This document shows positions 1 to 10,562 of a DNA stretch of 64,000 bases, one piece after another. The position numbers and the translations under genes are program-made. The notes under the pieces were generated by a model. It saw nothing but the letters and a program-made list of their open reading frames with translations. It ran no database searches and was not told the origin of the DNA. Position 1 is the first letter of the stretch. Each line of letters starts with the position of its first letter. The stretch comes from Amoeboaphelidium protococcarum (taxonomy: Eukaryota; Aphelidiomycota; Aphelidea). The stretch spans positions 1,860,001 through 1,924,000 of the forward strand of contig JALECJ010000254.1 in the NCBI GenBank assembly GCA_023515745.1, written 5' to 3'.

Positions 1-2
1 TC

Positions 3-830
3 ATTTATGGTTATGTAGATCCAATATGCTGGATTAGAAATGATTTTCAATGGATTCAGGTGGGTGTATTCTATGCTCCTATTCTGCTTATATTCGTTGC
101 CACTCTCATACTCTATATCGTGTGTGGAGTTAAAGTTTATGAACGCGCTAGATCGATCAAAGCCGCCATTGCTGTGCCTCATCAATACCGACCGCCACCT
201 GTCAGACGCGGATCATTATCACAAACTGGTGGTGGATCCGCGTATATTAATAATGGTACTGCTTCGTAATAACAATAGCAAGTTTCTGATGATTTAGAAC
301 TATAGCAGGGAGTAGAGCGAGAACATGGTGGCACCTTTAATAGTTACACTAATAGCCGTCATCCGTCCACTTACATGAGAAATGACTCGCACTTAAGTGT
401 CAATTACCATGATGATGGTAGATAAAAGATTGGTAGTCATAGAGGGTCATGGTATGAGTTCCTGCGACCGCCACTGCATACAATGTCTGTATGGTCATCT
501 ATTTCCAATGTATCGATGAATTCCAATTAAAGTGCCACCTCTGTTGGAACTTCTTCATAGTAACCATGTGGATTAATTGCTCGATTTTATAAGCGACTGG
601 CAATATACATCTTTACGTTTGGCGCGTCGTATCTCATTCCATGCTCTCTACTGTATGGATAGACATACCTGGGATGGTTCGCCTCTAATCAGCAGTTGTA
701 TGTCAGTATGAGATGTGTAGCATTTGGTCTGTTCGCCTTGAGAGGATTGATCAACTTTGTGTACTTTATAATGAGACCATCATAGCCGCGAAGCTCGTCC
801 TCACAAGATTAGCATTACAACAAATAATGA
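3..830 (+). CDS. cAMP-receptor-like GPCR, C-terminal part (5' truncated)
   Basis: The frame is open from the window edge to TGA 828-830 if TAA/TAG are read as Gln. The first residues (YVDPICWI, then VGVFYAPILLIF) resemble the second extracellular loop and fifth membrane helix of Dictyostelium cAMP-receptor/GCR1-like GPCRs. A long Ser/Gln-rich third cytoplasmic loop follows, then two more hydrophobic helices (around SYLIPCSLLYG and FGLFALRGLINFVYF), and a short Ser-rich tail. Such receptors signal at the plasma membrane through heterotrimeric G proteins; the ligand cannot be inferred. The N-terminal four helices lie outside the window. Family assignment rests on helix pattern and local motifs, so subfamily is uncertain. 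Confidence 0.7.
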
Positions 831-1052
831 ATTTACTCAATCTAAAGATGATTTTTATTCTTGCTTGATATCTTTTCTCTCTTAAGATTATATTGTAGTA
901 GTTAGTGATTCTACCAAAAAACTTCTTCCTGAACAGGTCGCGCGAAATCCATTTTATTCTCCTCAAATAATCGTCTATAATTTGGTGTGTCAGAAGCATA
1001 AAGTATTTATTTCATATATTAGTCATCGATATTATAGAAATTGAGAGATAAA

Positions 1053-3002
1053 ATGTCTTTCAAGTAGATTAATATTATTCCGTAGAATGTGAACGATTTA
1101 GAGATTGAATAAGTGTGTGATGTGGGAGATATTAATGGAGACTCTTATGCTGACATGTTGGTACGGACAAAGTAGAATACACTTATTGCATTGATTTATA
1201 ATGTCAATCTAGCTAGATTTGATCACGCTCAAGAATATTCTATAGGAAATGCTACTTTGTAATCGTAGTAGAATCAGAACTAGTAATTAAAGATTGTTCA
1301 TGCGGCACTGATTGATTTGAATTACGATGGTAGATTGGATATTATCATTACGTTCTCTAATCCTCAACAGTCTTAGTCCAAATATACTGTCAAATTTGCA
1401 CTCAATCAAGTTAATACTGATGGTAATAGATGGTCTGAACTTCTTAATCTTTCCGGCGATAGTGCTGTTATTAATTAGAAATTTCCGCTGGCTGTTAATT
1501 GGTTTGGATAGAAGGAGCAGGTTGGTCTACTGTATGATTAGACTTTGTATAAAGTGGATCGGGGTGGTTAGGTGTAGTAACGTATTATATCCCTCGGTGG
1601 TGATAGTGGTGCCAAGTGTGAGCATGTTGCAGATGAACATTCATCAGCGGTGATTGATTTAAATGGCGATTGTATCTCTGAACTTCTCTTGGAGTGTAAG
1701 GATGGATATCAGGTGTATGAGTGGGATTAGTTATAGTAGTAGTACAGATTTTCCTAATCCTACCAATTGTTACAAGAAGTTACTAACAGTGCTAGTAATT
1801 AAAGGAGCCTTTTGTAGTTTATGGATCTCAACGGCGATTCATTGAATGATATTGTATATACATGGTGTCGTGGTGATGAATATTTTATCGATGTCATATT
1901 GGCTACTATAGAGCAGTCTTAGTCATCATCATTGCCATCTTTCCAAGCTTCGCAGTCTGTCAATGTTGCAACTAGAGGTGGTGCTGGTCTTTGTAATAAA
2001 TAGAATGTAAAATTTGACTTTTTGAAGCCTTCACGGATATCTTTGAAGAAGATTGAAGGATTAACAGATGCTCACTTGATTGATGATGGTGGACATTTGC
2101 GAGACTTGCAGTTCATTGATGTTAATCTTGATGGTTATATGGATATTGTTATACAAGTGCGCATTGGAAACTAGTAAAGTTTAAGGATATTGTTGAATCG
2201 GCCGTGTGATAGTAAGAGTGATCATAATGGTGTAATTTGTCTTGAAGGCGGGCGCATATTCTCTCTCATGACTGATGGAGTGTAGAGGATGCAGCAGAAA
2301 GTCACAAATGTACGCCAAGTAGTACCGATTGATATAGGAAGTAATGGTTTAGTTGATTTTGTGATATTGAATGGCTAAAAGCTGGATGTGTTTGTTAACC
2401 GGATGGAATTTGATTCCTACTTTCTAAAAGTGTTCATAACTAATGGTGTATGTTTTAAAGATTGCAAATCTAATGATGAGGATGATGATGATAAGGGTAA
2501 AGAGTAAGCCAATGACGCGCTCTAATTCTATCCAATGGTTTAGCAGTCTAAATCTTCGTATTACATGGGATCTGCGTTCAAGTTCACCGTTTATGATATT
2601 GATGGACACCGGCGCGTAATTACTGGCACTGGACGGCAATACTTGCGGTCTCCACCAATGCCTCCAGTATATGGTCTTGGTAGGACGAACAATTATATCG
2701 AATAGTTTGAATGTAATGTAGTGTAATCAGTGGCAGACTCATTCCAGTTCTCTGGACTGATTCCCAACTCGTAAGTGCTTGTACATCCACCATCATAGGC
2801 GAACGCGTCTGCTGTAAGTACCGTATGGATCATCCAACTGATTGTTAGTCCTTCGCATTATATATTTTGGATATCTATTGTGCTTCTGTCTGTATCCAGT
2901 GGTCTTTTGCTTGCCGTTTTTCTACTGAAGAAGAATGAGTAGAAGATGGACATGGAAGAACGGCGTAGAGAGATGCATTTACTCAATTTTGATGCTCTAT
3001 GA
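1053..3002 (+). CDS. ITFG1/TIP-like FG-GAP repeat type I membrane protein
   Basis: Under the Gln code one frame runs to TGA 3000-3002. It carries repeated Asp-rich calcium-loop motifs (DINGDSYAD, DLNYDGRLD, DLNGDCISE, DLNGDSLND, DVNLDGYMD) typical of integrin-alpha FG-GAP propellers. The C-terminal region has GLGRTNNYIEQF and FSGLIPNSQVLVHPP, close to the conserved end of T-cell immunomodulatory protein (ITFG1), then one membrane helix and a short basic, Glu-rich cytoplasmic tail. The chosen ATG 1053 gives about 649 aa but no signal peptide; the frame is open back to about 933. A short upstream ATG at 827, overlapping the previous stop, encodes a hydrophobic stretch and may belong to a first exon that I could not join with a GT-AG intron. 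Family confident, start uncertain. Confidence 0.75.
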
Positions 3003-3063
3003 ATAGTTGTTTAATATTTCATTAATAATTCACATTGTTTAATATTTCTATTGCAATAGAAAG

Positions 3064-5298
3064 TCAAATAGCATCACCTTGTATCACCATGCGAGATGAT
3101 GCTTGATTCAGATTTGAGCACTTGGCAGGCACTCTAACTTTATGGCCAAAGACTCTTAGCATTTCGGGTACCAGATCATCAAAATATGACAGTTTACGTG
3201 AATTTGCGGTTGTAGTGCCCTTTTATTCAGATGTGTCGGACCGAGACCACCATGAGGAAGTTCCATTATTAATATTGGAATGATCTAGATGGACCATCAC
3301 CACAGACTTGGCCACGTAAAAGTGAAATTGCAAAGCATTCAAATACAAGGTGAATAATTACTTATCACCGCCTTGATTGGTGATTCTCATATCATACAGC
3401 AGAGGAATACGTCGACTATTCTGAATATTATGCGGGTCAATAGATTACAAGAGACTCTTGTGCAATGAAGATAAATGAATTAGTCGTCGAGAATGCTCGT
3501 CCAACTGATCAACCATCCCCTGCCAATACAAAGTCACTTTATCCATCATCGTATCTGCCTGGTCATCATCGAAAGACAAATCAACATACTTGGGAATAAT
3601 CATATAAGGCTCCCACTAATTTTCAAAACATGTGGGAGTGAACAACTGAGAATCTTCACCCACAGATGGTACCACGGTCCAAACAAATCCTCTACTATCC
3701 AATTAATAGTAATCTTCTTCGTAACAATCATGACAATCTGCCTGATTTAAAGACTCTATTATTACATTATCTCTATCTGATACTTTAACGGTGTTATCCA
3801 TTTACGATTATTAACATAGATGCGGATTACTGAATAGTGTCCATAGAGGGCCCATGATTTCAGATAAACGACTGTTTGAATGTCCACTGTGTTCAAACTC
3901 TTATATAACGCATTTATGACGACTACGCACGTATTAGACAGACTTCATACTAAGTGGCAGAGTATTGGATTGATCATAAGACGCAGAGAGACTGACGATT
4001 GGTACCACCGCGGCGATATTCTAGCCAGCAGATAATTTAGAGACAAGCATACGAGGTAGAATCTTTTTATTAGCAATTATGGATAAATCTGTTGAAGGCA
4101 TGAAATCCACATCCATAGTAAGACAATAATCAGTCTATGCCTGAGAGATGGCAATATTTCTAAGCAGGTTAATTGGATATGAATTCATACAAGGAATACA
4201 TTTGACAATTGTAATTGCACTCAATTTAAAGAGTTCAGCATTGTGATTCAAATATGCCATGGTATGGAAGAGTTCCCTCTTACTATTGATAAATATCACG
4301 GCAGACGCTGGATAGTCGCCCCATAATTGAATAACACGGACCAATCTTTCTAATCTATTTAAAGTGAGCTAAGTGACCAAAGTGACTTGAACATTGTCTG
4401 ATAACGTGTCTCCTTGACTAAGCACTTGTACATTATAATCAGTCTTAAGAAATTGATGCACATCAAGATTCCAAGTCATTTATTAATGCTGATGTGACTA
4501 CCGATCATGGTATGAATACCTTAAATACTATAGAACGTCATCAAAGTAGAGTAGAAGAATTTATCGACTTTAGGCAGAATGTGTTGTAATATCTACACTC
4601 CCATCGGTAAGTACAGAGTGAACGTCGCCATCCATTCCAACAACTATTGCCATCATATTACCATCATCCAATAATAATAATGATTTAGATTCCGATTTCA
4701 TATTCATCAACCATCCTGCTGAATAGACGCATTAGCATTATGAGTGTGAGCACAATTGTGTACATTAAATTTAAGTGGAAATTTTCAAATCACTTTATAA
4801 GCTAGAAGAATCTTGGACAGATATTAGCTAAATCAACTTAGCATCTATTAAAAGAGGAAAAGAGCCGCCACTGTACAATCTATGGTGCGATGGAGATTTA
4901 AGCAAAACCGATAAATTCTAAGGAACTTTTAACATGGAACGTACTGGTCCAGTGTATAACGACAGATGAGCAGCAATTTATGACAATGGATAACATTTTA
5001 TAAATTGAAGTTTTTACTCTAGGCATACTTACACTTCATGACCATCAGCATCCATAATACTAGACTTCCGATCTAAAACTTCATGAGGTATGACAAGAGA
5101 AATCAGCCGTTCAAGTGGCAAAGTCTCATACAAAGGCCTAGCTTAATCTTGAGATCTTGATAGCAAGCTTGATATAATTGACGACGAATACGTGTAAGAG
5201 TGATATACCAATAAGACGATTGAAACGACAGCACTAATGCAAATCAGTCCAAGAACGTTAAAAGATTTAAGGTGAAACTAATTCTTGATAGGAACCAT
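3064..5298 (-). CDS. LARGE/B4GAT1-type GT49 glycosyltransferase
   Basis: A 744-aa intronless frame. It starts with a short basic tail and one membrane helix (about residues 10-35), the type II topology of Golgi enzymes. The catalytic domain shows the GT49 signature: YPINLLRNIA followed by a DVD triad in TMDVDFMPS (about residue 398), which binds metal and sugar nucleotide. LARGE-family members extend matriglycan or poly-lactosamine-like glycans; donor and acceptor here are unknown. The gene is convergent with the ITFG1-like gene, with only about 60 bp between stops. A GTAAGT-like motif inside the frame is not a splice site, because reading straight through keeps phase. At 744 aa it is close to LARGE but seems to have only one catalytic domain. 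Confidence 0.8.
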
Positions 5299-5836
5299 AA
5301 TAATCAAAATATAATTATTCTACTACTACCACCACGATATACAATAGATTAATCGTTTAACCAAATTTATAGCTCAATACACACAATTATGCAGTATTAC
5401 AGAATCTTAAAATTCAAAGGAGCAAGTTGAAACAACAGCAAGCGCGTTCTTTTTTATCGTTTCTCCCAATTGGAAACGGAAACGGCGGAGTGAAACAAAA
5501 CTCTTTCTGTATTTTTATTCATTCATTCCAGATCTGATCTGATGGTTATTAATTGTTCAGCTGCTGGAACATTTGGCCTGAATTAATCCCCATACTCCTA
5601 CCTACCAGTGATGACGTATTAGTGAAAGTTGGAGTCAGCAATACGATAACATCTTATTGAATACATCTTTTGTCTATCAGAAACACTTGCTGGGAAAGCA
5701 ATTGATGGAAATCATGGTGTGCACTGAAAAGAAGATACAGCAGTCATCTTTAAGTAACTTATGAATGCCTCGGTGTTTGAATCTGAAGAAAATTGTATCG
5801 TCTTGGTATAAATCATAAGATATTAAGCTGACAGTC
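5299..5836. other. Intergenic region upstream of the GT49 gene
   Basis: No supported gene. It holds the 5' flank of the minus-strand GT49 gene, including purine-rich GGAAACG repeats near 5470. A short open stretch near 5566-5660 includes WPELIPILL, which resembles a HEAT-repeat helix, but it stops at TGA and cannot be extended. Confidence 0.4.
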
Positions 5837-6490
5837 ATGCAGACTAGGCCAAACTTAATAAGTTTATTGAATGCTTCCTATATATTGATCGATGAAGCAA
5901 CTGGATTGAGTAAGTATGTGATTACTATACAGGTTGAGTCGATAATTGCCGCACCCCGCCACCGTCGTATCATAGAAGTCATCTGACAAGGGCAAAGGTA
6001 AGATGGATGAGTAGTGGATAACCCGCTAAACATTGATCCAGAAGCACTTAATGCTTTTGACTACTCTGGAATTCCTCAGGCTAAAATTATGTTAAAAGTT
6101 GGCGTTACAATAATGTTGATACGCAACTTGAACATAAATGCCGAGTTGGTAAATGGTACGATGCTCAAAGTTTTAACTTTAAATAGAAATTCTATTAAAT
6201 GTTAAATAATCATTGGTTCTCATAAGGACGACATAGTGAGCATACCAAAAATAGGTATATTTGTGTCTGAGTTTGGGAAGGTTGAATTTGTCCGTCACCA
6301 GTTCCCAATCTGGCTAGCCTTTGCAGCCACTATCAATAAGTCTCAAGGTTAAACTTTAGCAAAGTGTGGTATCTACCTATAACAATGGGTATTTGCACAT
6401 GGATAGTTATATGTTGCATTTTCCAGAGTTAGATCTTCTGAAGGTATTTCAGTTCGCTGCCATAATGAACAATCGATTATAGAAATTTGA
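5837..6490 (+). pseudogene. PIF1/Helitron-type helicase relic
   Basis: Two helicase fragments lie in the same frame, separated by TGA codons at 5984 and 6008. The first has a Walker B-like segment (ILIDEATG). The second carries the C-terminal part of PIF1/Helitron helicases: NIDPEALNAFDYSGIP, KVGVTIMLIRNLN, VNGT, then FAATINKSQGQT and YVAFSRVRSSEG (motifs V and VI). The Walker A motif and the roughly 250 residues normally found between these blocks are missing, so this is an internally deleted remnant of a mobile element or dead gene. The frame ends at TGA 6488-6490. Confidence 0.75.
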
Positions 6491-6491
6491 C

Positions 6492-6761
6492 ATGTTCCCT
6501 ACGTCATCTGATGTGCCATCATACTTCTAAATTGACTTGAATGTTTTGCAGCACAGTGGCTTAAAAAGGATGAAATAAGCCAAATCTGTGAAGTCTATAA
6601 TCAATTTTAAGAAAGTTGGATTAAGGAAGTATAATGCTCAAATCAAAGAAGATAATCAGGCCGACGACGAAGATGTGACTTTTACTACAGATGGTTATGG
6701 GTGCTCTGTCGTGGTCGAAGTTGATAATCGCGTTTATCCGTGTGCAAATAAGATTTAGTGA
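6492..6761 (+). CDS. Hypothetical 89-aa ORF after the helicase relic
   Basis: An open frame from ATG 6492 to TGA 6759-6761, using internal TAA/TAG as Gln. The product is Lys-rich in its middle and acidic near its end, with no recognisable domain. It begins right after the helicase relic and may be more of the same decayed element. It could equally be chance. Confidence 0.25.
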
Positions 6762-6885
6762 AATATACTCGTACTTAGCTTTTAATTACTCTTTACTTAG
6801 ATTTTTCGACCAATCTGCGATTGTTGATGGTTGATGCGACTTCTTCTCCTGTACAATCTGGTTTTATCAAGCGGCTGCATCTAAA

Positions 6886-7038
6886 ATGGCTCCGGCTGTG
6901 GTGACCGCCGCTGCTGCTCCTGTGTATTGTGTCGGATATGGCTCTGATCTGCGACTACTGGCGCCTACAAAGTACGATGGTCGCCGTGACCCTGCGGTGG
7001 TTGATGCATTACTAGTTGAAAAGCGATTCGCAGTGTGA
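6886..7038 (+). pseudogene. gag-like fragment of a Ty3/gypsy-type element
   Basis: A 50-aa frame with a segment APTKYDGRRDPAVVDALL resembles the start of the retrotransposon gag domain of Ty3/gypsy elements, which often begins with a PxxFxG pattern. It stops at TGA 7036. Reverse transcriptase or protease is not visible, and the next 360 bp carry no extended coding frame. Together with the helicase relic it marks 5.8-7.4 kb as a graveyard of mobile DNA between two glycosyltransferase genes. Confidence 0.4.
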
Positions 7039-7402
7039 TTTTAAGAGTGTTTGATGTGGATCCAGGCTTACTGAACTGACTGTACATCAAAAGAGCGATT
7101 TTGCATGTATTCTCGCAAGTGCGCTCAGCAAAAGCCGTAAGGCGAGCTTGAGGACACTCCATATTGTGAACCATTTGTATATGGTAGAGTACTTCGTTCT
7201 TTTGATTGCATTGATAGGCTGATGTGCCGTTTCGATACCGTACGTCTTCAAATTGTTTCTAGCTGCGTCCGTTGCCATGGTGATATAAAGCTCCTGTATC
7301 CTCGTTATTTAAATGTAAAGCTAAGCATGCGATTGATTTTTTAATTAAGCTGTCCTAGAAATTATAAGTAATAACAGCCTTGAATTCAATAGCTCATTAT
7401 CT

Positions 7403-9526
7403 ATGGAACATCTAGTGACCTCTCCAAGGCAAAAAGTCACCATGCGGTGGACAAGACTAGAGTAACGAGTGGTGATCATTTTTGCTATGGCATTATTAAT
7501 ATTCGCTTTCCATGTGGTTCTATCAATTGCAGTTTTCAATTATCAAGAACAGATATACAAGTACTTTAGGCAATCAGAAATGAATGAATTATCAAGTCTT
7601 CGAATTATCGGTTTGGAAGCCAATTAAAGTGCTGTTGTGAGTTCCCCCGTTGATGAAGCTTTGGAATACATTGTGCTTGATTAAGATGTTGTAGCATTAG
7701 ATGTTGGATAGATTTAAAGATAGATTTTGGATAATCGGCGATAAGTTACACCTCCTTAGTACAAAATAGATTTGTAATATTTATAGAAGGTCAAGGCATT
7801 ACCGTTCTTAGATGTTATTCCACCTAATCCATCCTTACAAAATGATAAAGAAGTGCCTCTATGGCCTAAACTTCATGATTCTGTATAAGCGTCTCTTCCA
7901 TATCCAATGGAAATGAAAATTAAATTGGCTGATGCATTTCTTTAAGATCATCCTTTGGTGTTTGGATTTCCAACTGTGCAAAGATCTACTGACTATATCG
8001 CCACAACTCTCTAAAGCATGTTCAGTAAAGTTGCTTCATCTCTGAGACGTCATCTCAAAATTGTAGTTCTCAATTGCAATGTTCCTAGTAGTGATCATCT
8101 CTCCTTCTAGTCCTTAAAAACAATGTTCAGTGAAGAAGTCAGTAATGGACAACTTATCCTTCTGGAATTACCTGGCATATACAAATAGTTACAGCGGCCA
8201 ATGTTACTCAACTGGAACGATGAGACTGATCGCGTAAGGTGGAGATCCAAGTAAGTACTAGACTTTGCGTATCTCATGGAACAGTCACTTGCATTGACCA
8301 AGGCTGAATTTTACATCTAAATGGAAGATGATATCCAATCTTCTAATCATTATCTGACTGAGATGGCGTGGTGGTTGCAGCATTATTTCTACTAGCGCAA
8401 TGACTGGTTCATACTCACGTTTTATTCAGAGAACACAATGTCTGACCGTTCAGAGTATAATTTCTAATCATTTTATGGATTCATTGGATAGTTGATACGT
8501 GCAGAGGATTTGCCAGAGTTGATTAAGTATTTATAGACGCGATTCTCTTTATCTCCCGTAGATTGGCTCGTTAAGGATTTCATTAGAATGAAGTAATAGA
8601 CAATTGGAAGTGATTACTATAAATTGTATGCGCATAATCCTTCTATATTCTAACATGTTGGTAAAGTCTCCAGTCTGAAAAAGAAGAATTAGAATATTCA
8701 GTCATAATCTTTCAGGGATTCCACTGATTATTTGAAATAGCGGTTGGAACCGGTAGTCTATGATGGCTCTCGGGAGACTTTAGCATATCAACTTGCCTCA
8801 AATTTAATCTAAAAAGCTTCACTAGTGATTGGTTATTGGATCTGTGGTTCTGTTGATTTATCTACTTTAAATGCTCACTTGTCTTAATTGGTATCAACTG
8901 TTCCAGAAGATTTTATTCCATATGTGAGTATTGTTATATGGACCAACTCCTTAAACAACACTGCACAAATATAAAATGTGTCTGATTATCTGCGATTAAA
9001 ATTTATTAAAGAGATTGAGTATAAATTCCTGGTAATCCCCGAGATAGAATCTACAGACTCTCAATCTCTGCATGAGTTTGTAACAAAATCATTTTAGAAA
9101 AGTCGTCACTTCTTCTTGGAAGTCAATGAAAGAGTCCAAGTCTCATAGCACTTTCTCATACGCTTATACTATTGGCTGCAATTGTATTACATTTATCGCG
9201 ATGATTGGTTCTCACTAGACTTGATTGATGAAGTGTTTAGAGAGGAAAGACTATTTACTCAATTGGATGCTGATGAAGTAGAACATGGCTCTGTTGGATA
9301 GCTATTTCGTATTAGCGATCTATCTAGACTTATCAAGCTGTGTCCAGATTGTCAGACATGTGCCAGCAGTATCCAAGCTGATTAATTCCAGTAATTGATT
9401 CGATCTAATCAACTTTAAATTTACGCGCATTATCCTCCTCTATTGAGTTTCAAATCTAATTTGATGGACACTCAATTAGATTAGAGCTATGGCCAGCCTA
9501 CAGCAGAGTAACCCGCGCCATTCTGA
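7403..9526 (+). CDS. MGAT4-type GT54 N-acetylglucosaminyltransferase with tandem second domain
   Basis: A 707-aa frame ending at TGA 9524-9526. ATG 7403 gives a 16-residue cytosolic tail before a signal anchor (VVIIFAMALLIFAFHVVL); ATG 7442 is an alternative. The first domain has the GT54 hallmarks: a DxD-like acidic triad in FYIQMEDDI (about residues 307-309), WWLQHYFYQRNDWF, and NPSIFQHVGKVSSL. MGAT4 enzymes add beta-1,4 GlcNAc branches to N-glycans in the Golgi. The C-terminal third repeats the same fold in order, with VNERV replacing the acidic motif at about residue 573, then YYWLQLYYIYRDDWF and GQLFRISDLSRLIK. That copy looks catalytically dead. Usual family length is about 535 aa, so the excess matches the duplication. 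Confidence 0.85.
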
Positions 9527-9651
9527 GTTACTTAACTGTAATAATAAAATGTATAATAGATCATTGCAACTGTGATTTTATTTTTGCTTTAGCGACAATC
9601 TTTAGTCTCTTTTACGACTAGTATGTCTTCATTTAGAACAGCAAAGATAAA

Positions 9652-10436
9652 ATGATTGACATTGACAATTAGAATGATCGCCAGCTATTTGGCGGGGCTA
9701 TGAAATGTTCTGTACCTAGATCATATCAGGATGTATCTGCATTTCGCCAAGTACCTGATAATCAAGAAGTATTTGCTGATACTAAATCCGCTGCGAGTAT
9801 CATAATTGAATTGATTGACACGTCCTCTGTACCTGAGGAATTCACCTTTGCACTATAACGATCAGATTCTACAACATTAAACACGAATGATCCTGCATTG
9901 TAAATACTTATATTCTTATATAAGTATTGCTTACCTAATTCTGGAAATTAAGTGTAGAATTCATTTTCAAGTGCTGGCTGAGGATAATCAGTGTACACCA
10001 GAGAACGCGACCGTGCTCCATTAAAGTCAACTTGAAAGCAATTGTCTTATCTCAGCAGAGTAAGTCATACATATATATCTCTTTAATTGATTTGACATTA
10101 TATAAAGCTGTTAAGTTTTGTAGAGGAGACACGTGTGCTAGAGTTGCTGTGGGATTGCAGAGGATCTAAAAGTTCAATTAGACGCGACTTGATCAGGTGC
10201 TGATTATGCTTTGCGTTTTCCGATTGTAGCAACATACTACTGATATTGTATTGTCAATGAACTTGCCGCTTGCTGAAGATTCTCAAGCCAGTAAAGCATG
10301 TCAATTAAATTGGGACTAGGCGATAAATGGATCTGAATCGATGCGCGATGATGATGAAGTATCCCGCGCAGTTTAAACCTTTGTTCGTCTAATCAAATCC
10401 TTCCAGCTGGTAGATTCATCAATATTCGGTTCATGA
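9652..10436 (+). CDS. MOG1: Ran guanine-nucleotide release factor MOG1
   Basis: Three exons. Exon 1 (9652-9899) begins with RQLFGGAMKCSVPRSYQDVS and has VPDNQEVF, the signature of MOG1/RANGRF. Intron 1 is 9900-9957 (GT-AG). Exon 2 encodes IHFQVLAEDN. A second intron is needed because of a TGA; the phase-consistent model is about 10064-10115, but its exact ends are uncertain. Exon 3 has RVAVGLQRIQKFNQ and TDIVLSMNLP, matching the conserved MOG1 C-terminus, and ends at TGA 10434. MOG1 binds Ran and releases its nucleotide, supporting nuclear transport. Confidence 0.85.
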
Positions 10437-10562
10437 AGGTGGGGAACTCCATCAATATTAATGAGGTATATAATACTGCTTGTAAACAATAAATAAATCA
10501 AATCTATTATAAACAACTATCAGTACAAACAGAAACTATACGCGAAATTACCACCCATAAGA

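Noticed and set aside
4950-5033. Intron in the GT49 gene starting GTAAGT
   Set aside because: With TAA/TAG as Gln the frame reads straight through in phase, and removing the segment would break the frame.
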